A stretch of DNA of 64,000 bases from an uncultured Roseburia sp. (GTDB lineage Bacteria; Bacillota_A; Clostridia; Lachnospirales; Lachnospiraceae). The translations under genes were made by a program, and so were the position numbers. The notes beneath the pieces were generated by a model. That model was not told where the DNA came from and did no database searches. It saw only the letters and a program-made list of their open reading frames with translations. Positions 7,446 to 16,667 of this stretch are shown here, piece after piece. Within the stretch, counting starts at the first letter, position 1; each line of letters begins with the position of its first letter. The stretch spans positions 1 through 64,000 of the forward strand of contig USRX01000001.1 in the NCBI GenBank assembly GCA_900557275.1, written 5' to 3'.

Positions 7446-8846
7446 TTAGTTGTCAGCTGCGCCTGTTCTTTTTAATACATAGAATCCGTCGTCCAGACAG
7501 GTTACATAGATGTATCCTCTGTCGTCTACACAGCAATCCTCTGTAACAGCGTTTCTTGGTCCCGGGAAGCCTTTGAAGAAGGATTCTTCCGGTGTTTTGT
7601 TTGGGTTTGGCGGGATGAAGTATGCGATCTCTTTGATATAATACTGATCGGATACATCATAAATACGCAGACCTGCAGCAAAGTAGCAGCAGTATACGCG
7701 GTCGCCACGCTGCTCAAGCCATGGTTTGTTGCTCATCGGCTCATGCAGGTTGTGCGGTCCGAACGGTCCCTGACATCCAAGGTTCATAACGTTGAAGTTT
7801 GGATACGGGAAATCTTCCGGAACTTCCGGATATGGGAATTCTGCAACCAGTGTTGGTTTGGACGGGTCGCGAACATCTACCATATGGATATTGTTTAATG
7901 CCTGTGCTTCTGTAATGGAACCTGGCGGGAAGAACTGGAATCTTTCTCCCTCGTTGGTTACGACTACAAGGTCACGACCCGGCAGCGGAAGAGCTGTATG
8001 GGTACGCGCACCAGCCAGATGACTGGAGAATGCAGGCATGAATTTTAACTGTCCAAGCAGTTTTGGACGGGTAACATCTTTGGTATCCAGAACATAGAGT
8101 CCGTCTCCGCAGTAACCACAGAACATGATACCGTCATCACGTCTGAATGGCGGTCCGTGCATCCAGCCTTTGTCCATGAATGCCGGAACGTGTCCTGCAT
8201 GATGGTCAACGGTTCTTCCAGGATAACCATCTACGAACTGATGAGGTGCCCACCAGTTTCCGGCTTCCTTCGGATGGGTCGGATCGGAAATATCAACGAT
8301 TCTCATGATCATTCCTTCAAAACGCTCAGCCTCGCAGGAAAGATATACATAAGGACCGCCGTTGTACATGAAACGATGTACACCGATGGAGTGTGGTACT
8401 CCACAATCCCAGTATCCAAGGAATTTTGGATTTTCCGGATCTTCTTTCAGAGAGTAGATACGGATACCTACTTCACATTTCATATTCATAAGCTCGCTCT
8501 GCTCTACCAGTGCACCAGGACCGGATCCTGCACTCATGGCACAGATCAGCAGATCATCTGCAACCTGCAGCTTTGGAGTTGTAGTTGTCGGATACTCTAC
8601 CGGATCTACCAGCTGAAAGTGTTTTACGAATCTTGTGTGCTCCGGATCAGTAACCTCAGAGATCATAACACCCTGCTGTGTACCGCCGAAACAGGAACCG
8701 TAAAGGTAATATTTTCCTTCTGTAGTCTTATAGAGCTGCATCTGGAACATTCCACAGTTGCCATCCATCGCATTGAAGTCTAATACTTCAAGGTTCTTGA
8801 TGTAACCGTTGTTTCCCTCGCCTTTGGCATAAAATTTATCTGCCAT
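7446..8846 (-). CDS. LVIVD-repeat beta-propeller protein
   Basis: A 466-residue protein with at least six LVIVD-type blades, each ending in a variant of V-D-x-x-D-P-x-x-P-x-x-x-G. Examples are ISEVTDPEHTRFV, IVDISDPTHPKEAGNW, VLDTKDVTRPKLLGQL and MVDVRDPSKPTLVAEF. It has no signal peptide or membrane segment, so it is probably cytoplasmic. Conserved-looking His clusters (VDHHAGHVP, SSHLAGARTHT, GPHNLHEP) could line a central metal site; that is inference. It has a perfect AAGGAGGT ribosome binding site. It diverges from bsdC, which hints at a shared role with phenolic acid metabolism, but no reaction is assigned. Confidence 0.8.
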   Translation of the reverse strand: MADKFYAKGEGNNGYIKNLEVLDFNAMDGNCGMFQMQLYKTTEGKYYLYGSCFGGTQQGVMISEVTDPEHTRFVKHFQLVDPVEYPTTTTPKLQVADDLLICAMSAGSGPGALVEQSELMNMKCEVGIRIYSLKEDPENPKFLGYWDCGVPHSIGVHRFMYNGGPYVYLSCEAERFEGMIMRIVDISDPTHPKEAGNWWAPHQFVDGYPGRTVDHHAGHVPAFMDKGWMHGPPFRRDDGIMFCGYCGDGLYVLDTKDVTRPKLLGQLKFMPAFSSHLAGARTHTALPLPGRDLVVVTNEGERFQFFPPGSITEAQALNNIHMVDVRDPSKPTLVAEFPYPEVPEDFPYPNFNVMNLGCQGPFGPHNLHEPMSNKPWLEQRGDRVYCCYFAAGLRIYDVSDQYYIKEIAYFIPPNPNKTPEESFFKGFPGPRNAVTEDCCVDDRGYIYVTCLDDGFYVLKRTGAADN

Positions 8847-9296
8847 GGAACATGTACCTCCTTTTTCATATCGTTATTTTTATTTTAGTTTATTCTTCTG
8901 CATTCGTCAAATAAAATGCAAAATATAACATATACTTTTTTTGAAAACTTGACATAACAAAAAGATTATAACAAATAAAGTCGTTATAACTAAAAAAGAT
9001 AACTGCGATTCCAAAACTGAGACCGCCGGAGAGTATTTTGCATGACTGATAGACAGGCAAAACTGATAAAATATACATAATAAAAAATGAAGATGTTATG
9101 TTTGGATCATTTAAACTTTTTTTATGATTTGGAAGGCATAGGGATATGAAAGTTTTCAGTGAAGATAAGTTTTATAAACATGATAGAACGATATCTGGCA
9201 TTAGATATTGTCTAATGAACATGACGAATGCGGTATCATAAATTTGAGTTTGATGCGGAAGCCTTAAATTTAAAGCTGAGCTATAAGTTTTTAAAA

Positions 9297-9425
9297 AATA
9301 ATAATTTTGGCAAGTGGGGCTGGGCGACGATGGGTATGCCAAATGGTAGGTATTGGTATCGGCGGTATTGGAAATCTGATTCCGTCCATGATCGGAACCT
9401 GTTTTGATCGATACGATTTTATTTA
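9297..9425 (+). pseudogene. Probable remnant of an MFS transporter
   Basis: Two adjacent frames together read as a piece of a major facilitator transporter. NNFGKWGWATMGM (about 9298-9336) is followed, after a frame change, by VGIGIGGIGNLIPSMIGTC and FDRYDFI ending at TAG (9423-9425). There is no start codon or full-length frame. The 764-bp region 8847-9610 holds nothing else I can identify except a hairpin before bsdC. The family call is tentative because the remnant is so short. Confidence 0.4.
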
Positions 9426-9514
9426 GGCAAATAAGAGCTATACCTGATCAGAAGAGAACGGATACCGTCCTGTTTTCGTTGTCAGTTATTTGTGATACAA
9501 TAAAATTACAATCT

Positions 9515-9557
9515 GCGGTGCAGTGTTCACTGAAAACGGGATGCTGTACCGCTTTTT
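9515..9557 (+). terminator. Terminator-like hairpin in front of bsdC
   Basis: GCGGTGCAG pairs with CTGTACCGC (one G-T pair), followed by TTTTT. It may end transcription of the decayed upstream gene or attenuate bsdC, which begins 53 bp further on. Confidence 0.6.
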
Positions 9558-9610
9558 AAATACCCGCAAAACTGGGAGAAAGGAATATCCGACAGGATAA
9601 CACAGAATTT

Positions 9611-11041
9611 ATGAGAAAAGCATATCCAGATTTGAGAAGTTTTTTAAACGTCCTGGAAGAAGAAGGGCAGCTGGTCCGGGTAAAAGAAGAAGTAATGCCG
9701 GAACCGGATATTGCGGCAGCAGGAAGAGCGGCGGCAAATATCAAAAATGGCCCGGCGGTCTATTTTGAAAAAATCAAAGGTTACAAGTATTCGGTTGTTA
9801 CAAATGTGCATGGATCGTGGGCGAACCATGCACTAATGCTTGGAATGCCAAAGGATACACCTACAAAGGAACAGTTTTATGAACTGAACCGCCGGTGGGA
9901 TAAATTTCCAGTTAAGCCGAAAGTGCTTGGCAGAGAGGAAGCACCGTGTAAAGAACATACGATCACGGAAGATATCAACCTGTTTGAAGTGCTTCCGCTG
10001 TACCGGATCAACTCACAGGATGCAGGCTGCTTTATTTCCAAAGCATCCGTCATAACCGGTGATCCGGAAGATCCTGACAATTTTGATAAAATGAACGTGG
10101 GAACTTATCGTATCCAGGTAAAAGGAAAGGACCGTGTGGGTATTCAGGCACTGGCATTTCATGATATCGCGGCGCAGCTGGAAAAAGCAGAGCGAAAAAA
10201 TGAGAGATTCCCGATCGCGATCGCAGTAGGAAACAGTCCGCTAGTTACATTTATGGCATCCACACCGATCAAGTATACGCAGAATGAGTACGAATTTGTG
10301 GGAGCATTACAGGACGGAGAACCATGTGAGATTGTAAAGTCTGATTTATATGAGCATCTGTATGTCCCGGCGGGGGCTGAAGTCGTGCTGGAAGGATATG
10401 TGGAACCGAGAGTGCGTGAGGTAGAAGGACCGTTCGGGGAATTTCCGGGCTCTTATTCCGGAAGCCGGAAACAGTGTGTTGTCAAGATCACACGGATCAC
10501 GCACCGGACAAATCCGATCTTTGAAAACCTGTATCTGGGAATCCCGTGGACAGAGATTGATTATCTGATGGCATTGAATACATCGGTGCCATTATATAAA
10601 CAGTTAAAAGCAGATATGCCGGAGGTGGTCGCTGTCAATGCCATGTATACCCACGGCATGGGCGTGATCATATCTACGAAATGCCGGTTTGGCGGATATG
10701 GTAAGGCGGTTGCCATGCGACTGTTATCCACACCTCATGGAATGCCATACAGCAAAGTCGTAATTGTTGTGGATGAATATGTAGATCCGTTTAATCTGGA
10801 GCAGGTTATGTGGGCAATCACGACCAGAGTAAAACCGGATAAAGATGTGGCAATCATACCGAATTGTCCGGGAATGCCTCTTGATCCTTCTTCCGTACCG
10901 GCAGGCATGCATACGAAAATGATCATAGATGCCACCACGCCAGTCGATCCGGAACCAAATCCGCGGGAAGTGGAGATCTTAGATCCGCCGGCAAAAAGCG
11001 AAGAGTGGGAAGTAAAGATCCGGGAACTGTTAGGACGATAG
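9611..11041 (+). CDS. bsdC: UbiD-family phenolic acid decarboxylase, BsdC type (subunit C)
   Basis: A 476-residue UbiD-family enzyme that uses prenylated FMN for reversible non-oxidative decarboxylation of hydroxyaryl acids. It closely follows the BsdC/4-hydroxybenzoate decarboxylase pattern: MLGMPKDTP, ITEDINLFEVLPL, NVGTYRIQVKGKDR (catalytic Arg), EGPFGEFPGSYSG (both Glu of the UbiD triad, five residues apart), PWTEIDYLM and VDEYVDPF. The small zinc-ribbon subunit D follows 159 bp later. No UbiX is adjacent; the only UbiX in the window is 37 kb away. The start ATG has only a weak upstream AGGA. The exact substrate (4-hydroxybenzoate, vanillate, protocatechuate or other) cannot be decided from sequence. 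Confidence 0.9.
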   Translation: MRKAYPDLRSFLNVLEEEGQLVRVKEEVMPEPDIAAAGRAAANIKNGPAVYFEKIKGYKYSVVTNVHGSWANHALMLGMPKDTPTKEQFYELNRRWDKFPVKPKVLGREEAPCKEHTITEDINLFEVLPLYRINSQDAGCFISKASVITGDPEDPDNFDKMNVGTYRIQVKGKDRVGIQALAFHDIAAQLEKAERKNERFPIAIAVGNSPLVTFMASTPIKYTQNEYEFVGALQDGEPCEIVKSDLYEHLYVPAGAEVVLEGYVEPRVREVEGPFGEFPGSYSGSRKQCVVKITRITHRTNPIFENLYLGIPWTEIDYLMALNTSVPLYKQLKADMPEVVAVNAMYTHGMGVIISTKCRFGGYGKAVAMRLLSTPHGMPYSKVVIVVDEYVDPFNLEQVMWAITTRVKPDKDVAIIPNCPGMPLDPSSVPAGMHTKMIIDATTPVDPEPNPREVEILDPPAKSEEWEVKIRELLGR

Positions 11042-11200
11042 GATATAAGAGAAGCAGATTTCCCAATTGTTATAAGTTGGAAAGAGAAGGATGTATAAGA
11101 AAAGTTACATATATCAGTAAAAAGATAGTTTTTTATAAGAATGTTTTTTTAAATGACACGACTGTAATGAGCAGATATAAAGAAGGAGCATAGAAAAGCT

Positions 11201-11413
11201 ATGAGAAAATGTCCGCGCTGTGACAGCGAAAATACAGAGATCCTTACAAAATCTCCGGTTGGGGATGTGTGGGAAATGTACATATGCCAGGATTGTTTCT
11301 TTTCCTGGCGTTCTACAGAAGATGTGGTTGTACATGATAAATTCAAACTGACACCGGAGCATATTGCAAATATGCAGGTCATTCCGCCGGTGCCGCCATT
11401 AGATAAAGAATAA
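11201..11413 (+). CDS. bsdD: Hydroxyaryl acid decarboxylase subunit D (BsdD, zinc ribbon)
   Basis: A 70-residue protein matching the BsdD/VdcD subunit: a CPRC...CQDC zinc ribbon, the hallmark TKSPVGDVWEMYIC and the downstream FSWRSTE. This small subunit accompanies BsdC-type decarboxylases and is thought to be needed for full activity or stability. It lies downstream of bsdC on the same strand, with AGAAGGAG before the ATG, and is closed by a terminator. It strengthens the BsdC assignment against a ubiquinone-type UbiD. Confidence 0.9.
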   Translation: MRKCPRCDSENTEILTKSPVGDVWEMYICQDCFFSWRSTEDVVVHDKFKLTPEHIANMQVIPPVPPLDKE

Positions 11414-11429
11414 AAGATATTGAATGAAG

Positions 11430-11479
11430 AAAATAAGAGGTTTTGCATATCTGTGTAGCTGTGTAAAACCTCTTATTTT
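11430..11479. terminator. Intrinsic terminator after bsdD
   Basis: AAAATAAGAGGTTTT pairs perfectly with AAAACCTCTTATTTT around a 20-nt loop. It is usable from both strands and lies between bsdD and the convergent TetR gene. Confidence 0.88.
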
Positions 11480-11593
11480 TGATAAGTAGTATATATTTTG
11501 CTTAATGCATCAGGCAGAAAAGAGAGAGAAATATGATATGTGTAAATTTCCAATAGGGATAGTAAAAAAGCAAGAAAACACCGTCTTCAATGG

Positions 11594-12166
11594 TTAAGCC
11601 TGAAACAACCGACTGAAATATTCTGCATACTGTTTTGCAAATGCCTGTATAGACTGTTCCATAGGAACACCATAGATTTCGCCGGTTATAAATTCCGAAG
11701 CTTTTACCAGTGCAAGGCGGTTGATGTGCTCTGCCAGCGCATGATAATCGAAGTCGATGAGAAAACCAATCTCGCTTAGATGCTGGAAATAGCCTGTCAT
11801 TTGGGAGATCATGCCCTCGATTTTTGAAAATCGGGTTGCATCATAGATCTTATCAATATGCATGGCAAGTCGAAAGACTGGCAGATGTTTTACGTGCAGG
11901 ATTGCATTATAATAGAGAAAAATCTCAAAATCTTTTCTGATATCGGAGCCGTTGGTCAGTTCCTTCATGGGAATGTCCTCCGGTCCCGGTGTCATGATGT
12001 ACAGAAGGTCGCTGAGCAGGGCGGCCTTATTTTTATAGATGCGGAAAAAGGTGGATTCACTGACGCCGGCCAGTTCTGCGATTGCTTTTGTAGTTGTCTT
12101 TGTATATCCATTCTGGGTAAAGAGCATGGCAGCTGCATCCAGAATCCATGATTTCGTGTCTTTCAT
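11594..12166 (-). CDS. TetR family transcriptional regulator
   Basis: A 190-residue TetR-type repressor. The N-terminal helix-turn-helix (KTTTKAIAELAGVSESTFFR, about residues 23-42) is followed by an all-helical ligand domain. TGGAG lies 6 nt before the ATG. It converges on bsdCD, so control of the decarboxylase genes is possible but not shown; I found no clear TetR-type palindrome in front of bsdC. Confidence 0.9.
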   Translation of the reverse strand: MKDTKSWILDAAAMLFTQNGYTKTTTKAIAELAGVSESTFFRIYKNKAALLSDLLYIMTPGPEDIPMKELTNGSDIRKDFEIFLYYNAILHVKHLPVFRLAMHIDKIYDATRFSKIEGMISQMTGYFQHLSEIGFLIDFDYHALAEHINRLALVKASEFITGEIYGVPMEQSIQAFAKQYAEYFSRLFQA

Positions 12167-12248
12167 AAAATCTCCATTTTATCATTTAGATTAATAATAC
12201 AAAGGATCGTGTAAAAAGATTTTTTACCTACCCATTGGTAACACAGAA

Positions 12249-12285
12249 AAAAAGGGGGAACCATTACATTCGGTTCTCCCTTTTT
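12249..12285. terminator. Bidirectional hairpin terminator
   Basis: AAAAAGGGGGAACC pairs with GGTTCTCCCTTTTT (one G-T pair) around a 9-nt loop, within the 500-bp gene-free region between the TetR gene and pyc. Confidence 0.7.
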
Positions 12286-12360
12286 CTACAATGATCTGTA
12301 TTCTTGAAATGCAGAGGAAAAGTGGGGGATTACAAACGGTAATGAGCTGACAAAAAGACT

Positions 12361-12411
12361 AAAAAACCAGTTACTGTCTCTTCAGAAAGAAGAGTACAGC
12401 AACTGGTTTTT
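12361..12411 (-). terminator. Terminator downstream of pyc
   Basis: AAAAACCAGTT and AACTGGTTTTT form the base, and CTCTTC/GAAGAG continues the hairpin around AGAAA. It lies about 250 nt beyond the pyc stop codon. Between pyc and this hairpin I see nothing except a possible 15-codon frame on the minus strand with no ribosome binding site. Confidence 0.75.
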
Positions 12412-12666
12412 GCTTTTTCACACATTTGTAAATGATCTGTTTTTCACGAGATAGACCATTTTTATTTTTGCTTTTTCATGTAGTTCGTTTTTAATAATAT
12501 TTAGTTTGCTACGATTTCTGACCCTTCGCCTGGGAAATACTTTTTCATAGCTATTCATATCGCCAGCTGAGGGCTACGGCATGAGAATTAGTATGTAAGA
12601 CAAAGCTCAGATAACGAATGATCATGTATTAACTTACAAAGAAAAGTAAACCAATAGATCATTCTA

Positions 12667-15600
12667 TTATTCAGCGTCAGCTTCACCTTCAGCCTCATCG
12701 ATGACGAAAGAGATCAGCAGGTCATCCTGATTTACGCTGTCGCCGGCAGCTACATAAATCTTGTCTACTTTTCCTGCTACCTTAGATACAACGGTTGTTT
12801 CCATCTTCATAGCCTCTACAGTCATAAGCGGCATGTTGACAGTAACGGTATCGCCTTCTTTGACGAGAACTTTACCAACAGTACCTGGGATAGAAGAACC
12901 AAGGTGTCTTGGGTTGCTCTTATCAGCTTTCAGTTTTCTGTCGGATTTGATCTCGAGGCTCTTATCCTGGATCTTGACTGTACGTACGGAACCGTTTACG
13001 AGGAAGCTTAAGGTACGGACACCGTTTGCATCCGGATCACTTGCTTCCATGTATTTGATCAGTACGACTTTACCTTCGCCAAGCGTCAGATATGTTTCTT
13101 CGCCTTTTCTCAGACCATAGAAGTATACATGGCTTTCCAGGCGGGTTACATCGTTATACATCTCAAAATGGTCACAGTAATCTTCATATACCTTCGGATA
13201 GAGGGCATAACTGATTGCTTTCTGTTCCATATCATCCGCAGATCTGTCTTCGTAATGATATTTCTCGATGAGCATTTTTTTGATGGCTTCCAGGTCAACT
13301 GGCGGAAGCAGTTTGCCAGGACGGTCAGTCAGCGGCTCGATGTCTTTCAGAACGATCTTCTGAAGCTCTTTCGGGAATCCGCCGTCCGGCTGTCCCATCA
13401 TTCCGTGGAAATAATCGACAACAGAATCCGGGTAGGAAAGTCCTGCGCCGGCTGTGAGGATATTTTCTTTGGTCAGGTTGTTCTTGTACATGAAGATAGC
13501 AAGATCGCCGACAGCTTTGGAAGTCGGAGTAACCTTAACGATGTTTCCGAGCAGATCATTTGCATCTTTGTAAAGAGCTTTGATTGCTTCAAACTCATCA
13601 GCAGAACCCATGCTGGTTACCTGTGCCAGCAGATTGGAGTACTGACCGCCAGGAATTTCATATTTGTAGATCTCAGCATTCGGAGCCTTCATATCACTTT
13701 CGAAAGCGGCGTATACTTTACGGATGCGTCCATAGTAACGGCTGAGCTCGTCCAGATCTTCGAATTTCAGACCGGTATCGCGCTCGGTTCCACGAAGTGC
13801 TTCTACAACGGCATTCATGGACGGCTGACTGGTCAGGGAAGACATGGATTCGATAGCAAGGTCTGCAATATCTACGCCTGCCTCAGCGGCCATCAGTACG
13901 GTGCTGACACCGTTTCCGGTGGAATCATGTGTATGCAGGTGGAGAGGAATATTTAATTCTTCTTTTAATGCTGTAACAAGCTCTTTGGCAGCTCTTGGTT
14001 TGAGCAGACCAGCCATATCTTTGATGGCGATGGCATGACATCCTAAAGACTCCAGTTCAAGAGCTTTCTTTACATAGTAATCCAGAGTATATTTTACTTC
14101 ATCCGGGCTTGTGATATCTCCTGTGTAGCAGATGGTACCTTCTACAATTTTACCGGTCTTTAATGCCTCTTCAATTGGCATCTTCATATTTTCTACCCAG
14201 TTCAGACTGTCGAAGACACGGAACACATCAATACCGTGATTTGCAGAAATCTTGATGAAATTTTTTACAACGTTGTCCGGATAGTTACTGTATCCAACGG
14301 CGTTGGAAGCGCGCAGCAGCATCTGGATCAGTGTATTCGGCATTCTTTCACGAAGCAGTTTCAGACGTTTCCACGGAGATTCTTTCAGGAAACGGTATGC
14401 GGTATCGTATGTAGCACCGCCCCATGCTTCTACAGAGAATGCATTCTGCATGAATGCGTTAGTTGCATAAGCTGCGCCGCACAAATCTTTTGTTCTCATA
14501 CGGGTAGCCATAAGAGACTGCTGAGCATCACGCATGGTAGTATCAGTAACATACAGCTTTTTCTCGTTTTTGATCTTCTGCATGAAACCTTCTGCACCCA
14601 GTTTCAGGAATTCATCTCTTGCACCGTATACAGGAGCTTCTTTGTCGTATATCGGAAGTACACGGTTTTCAAAGAACGCTTTTTCTCCTTTGTTGGAGTT
14701 TACGATCTTGTCACCGATAAATTCGATGATCTTGGTCGCACGGTCCTGACTGCGCTCCAGTTCGAAAAGCTCTGGTGTCTCTTCGATGAAAGTAGTATAG
14801 CACTCGCCGTTGATAAAGGTCGGGTGAATCAGCACGTTGGTCAGGAATGGAATATTTGTTTTTACTCCACGAATACGCATTTCGCGCATAGCACGGAGAG
14901 ATTTTCTGACAGCTCCTTCAAAGGTACGGTCGTGGGAGATAACTTTTACAAGCAGGCTGTCATAGAATGGAGAGATAACGGCGCCAGTGTAAGCGTTGCC
15001 ACCATCCAGACGGATGCCGTTACCGGAACCGGAACGGTATACTGTGATCTCACCGGTATCCGGAAGGAAGTTGTTTGCCGGATCTTCGGTGGTAACTCGA
15101 GTCTGAATAGAATAACCAGTGCACTGTACGGCTTCCTGTGAAGGAATGTTGATCTCTTTGGATCCCAGAGGATAGCCTTCTGCAACGAGGATCTGGGACT
15201 GTACCAGATCAATATCTGTGATCATTTCGCTGACGGTATGTTCTACCTGGATACGCGGATTCATCTCAATGAAGTATGGATTATGATCTGCGTCAACCAG
15301 GAATTCCAGAGTACCGGCATTGCGATAGCCTACATTTTTAGCAAGACGGATCGCACTGTCGAAGATGATCTGTCTTGTAGCTTCAGGAACGGAAAAAGCA
15401 GGAGCGTATTCTACAACCTTCTGATGACGGCGCTGTACGGAACAGTCACGGTCATACAGGTGTACGACATTGCCATAATTATCTCCAAGAATCTGAACTT
15501 CGATATGTTTCGGACTGCGCAGATATTTCTCAATGAAGATCTTGTCATCGCCGAATGCTTTTTTTGATTCATTCTTTGCTTCTTCAAATTCTTTAGGGAG

Positions 15601-16152
15601 ATCTTCGAGACAGTTTACGATACGCATACCACGTCCACCACCGCCATTGGAAGCTTTCAGCATGATCGGGAATCCTACCTGCTGAGCAATTTTTTTTGCT
15701 TCGTCAAGCTCTTTGATGGCATGATCTACACCTGGGATGATCGGTACGTCTGCCTCGATAGCCATCTGTTTGGAGGAAATCTTGTCTCCCATGGCGTTCA
15801 TAATGTCGCTGGAAGGTCCGATAAATGTGATGCCGTTTCTTTCGCAGGCATCTACAAAATCAGGGTTTTCGGAAAGGAATCCGTAACCGGGATGAATTGC
15901 ATCTACACCGGCATTAAGGGCGATTTTGATAATGGTATCAATATCCAGATATGCATCGATTGGTCCTTTATCCTCACTTAACGGATATGCTTCGTCTGCC
16001 TTGCTGCGGAAGAGCGCGTAGCGGTCTTCTTTGGAAAATACTGCTACGGTCGTAATCTCCAGCTCATTTAAGGCGCGGAACACACGGATAGCGATTTCGC
16101 CTCGGTTCGCCACCAGAACCTTCTTGAACGGTTTAATAGTTACTTCTTTCAT
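12667..16152 (-). CDS. pyc: Pyruvate carboxylase
   Basis: An 1161-residue, full-length single-chain biotin enzyme that makes oxaloacetate from pyruvate, bicarbonate and ATP. Order of domains: biotin carboxylase with ATP-grasp (about residues 1-460; KASNGGGGRGMRI, FIEMNPRIQVEHTVSE), carboxyltransferase (about 535-800; DTTMRDAQQSLMATRMRT, AIKDMAGLLKP) and the allosteric/PC domain. The C-terminal biotinyl domain has Lys1116 within EAMKME. AAGGAG precedes the ATG. It is monocistronic, with its own promoter and terminator. It likely feeds C4 acids for biosynthesis or succinate formation. Confidence 0.97.
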   Translation of the reverse strand: MKEVTIKPFKKVLVANRGEIAIRVFRALNELEITTVAVFSKEDRYALFRSKADEAYPLSEDKGPIDAYLDIDTIIKIALNAGVDAIHPGYGFLSENPDFVDACERNGITFIGPSSDIMNAMGDKISSKQMAIEADVPIIPGVDHAIKELDEAKKIAQQVGFPIMLKASNGGGGRGMRIVNCLEDLPKEFEEAKNESKKAFGDDKIFIEKYLRSPKHIEVQILGDNYGNVVHLYDRDCSVQRRHQKVVEYAPAFSVPEATRQIIFDSAIRLAKNVGYRNAGTLEFLVDADHNPYFIEMNPRIQVEHTVSEMITDIDLVQSQILVAEGYPLGSKEINIPSQEAVQCTGYSIQTRVTTEDPANNFLPDTGEITVYRSGSGNGIRLDGGNAYTGAVISPFYDSLLVKVISHDRTFEGAVRKSLRAMREMRIRGVKTNIPFLTNVLIHPTFINGECYTTFIEETPELFELERSQDRATKIIEFIGDKIVNSNKGEKAFFENRVLPIYDKEAPVYGARDEFLKLGAEGFMQKIKNEKKLYVTDTTMRDAQQSLMATRMRTKDLCGAAYATNAFMQNAFSVEAWGGATYDTAYRFLKESPWKRLKLLRERMPNTLIQMLLRASNAVGYSNYPDNVVKNFIKISANHGIDVFRVFDSLNWVENMKMPIEEALKTGKIVEGTICYTGDITSPDEVKYTLDYYVKKALELESLGCHAIAIKDMAGLLKPRAAKELVTALKEELNIPLHLHTHDSTGNGVSTVLMAAEAGVDIADLAIESMSSLTSQPSMNAVVEALRGTERDTGLKFEDLDELSRYYGRIRKVYAAFESDMKAPNAEIYKYEIPGGQYSNLLAQVTSMGSADEFEAIKALYKDANDLLGNIVKVTPTSKAVGDLAIFMYKNNLTKENILTAGAGLSYPDSVVDYFHGMMGQPDGGFPKELQKIVLKDIEPLTDRPGKLLPPVDLEAIKKMLIEKYHYEDRSADDMEQKAISYALYPKVYEDYCDHFEMYNDVTRLESHVYFYGLRKGEETYLTLGEGKVVLIKYMEASDPDANGVRTLSFLVNGSVRTVKIQDKSLEIKSDRKLKADKSNPRHLGSSIPGTVGKVLVKEGDTVTVNMPLMTVEAMKMETTVVSKVAGKVDKIYVAAGDSVNQDDLLISFVIDEAEGEADAE

Positions 16153-16262
16153 TATTACACTCCTTAATAAAAAGTTTTAAAAATATAACACCATGCCCTG
16201 TGGTTACACTGATAAAAATCCCCTCCATTTCTATCTGGCATGATGCGAAGTTATACAAATAA

Positions 16263-16291
16263 ATTATATGTGAAGAAATAGAAAAATGCAA
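16263..16291 (-). promoter_or_regulatory. Predicted sigma-A promoter of pyc
   Basis: On the minus strand TTGCAT (16291-16286) and TATAAT (16268-16263) are 17 nt apart, leaving a 5' leader of roughly 100 nt before pyc. Confidence 0.6.
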
Positions 16292-16564
16292 GAAGAAAAA
16301 ATATTTCATGCAAAAAATATCGGAAAAAGTGAACTTGTTAAGAAAAAGACAAGTAAAAATGCAGGATTTCAAGTCAAAAAATTCATTTTTACATTTTAAA
16401 GTGGCAGAAATCCTGCAAAATGCAATCAAAAATGAAAGGAACACCGCAAATGCTGTCGAAACGGAGGAGAATGAGGCTGCATAAGCGGTATAATAAGAAA
16501 AAGTTTTTACTGGAGATGAAGCAGATAATTTTATGCTATTTATTTTATGTGTGATATTGAAATA

Positions 16565-16580
16565 TAGAAAACGTTTTCTA
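16565..16580. promoter_or_regulatory. 16-bp perfect palindrome, possible operator
   Basis: TAGAAAACGTTTTCTA is self-complementary and resembles LacI/CcpA-type (cre-like) sites around the central CG. It lies between tmcAL and the pyc promoter, about 270 bp upstream of the latter. The region 16292-16667 holds no gene that I can support. Confidence 0.4.
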
Positions 16581-16667
16581 CAAAATTTAATCACATAAAG
16601 TTCTGATATAAATCACGCGAATGGAAAACGGATCAGCGAAACAGGTGGTTATTTAGCGTGGCTTGTA

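Noticed and set aside
7446..8846. Assignment as selenium-binding protein/methanethiol oxidase (SBP56)
   Set aside because: The length and beta-propeller nature are similar, but the clear LVIVD-type blade motifs and the lack of SBP56 landmark sequences favour a separate family.
13129..15141. Two long plus-strand frames (275 and 301 codons) inside pyc
   Set aside because: Both are antisense to conserved pyruvate carboxylase coding sequence and have no recognisable domains or ribosome binding sites.
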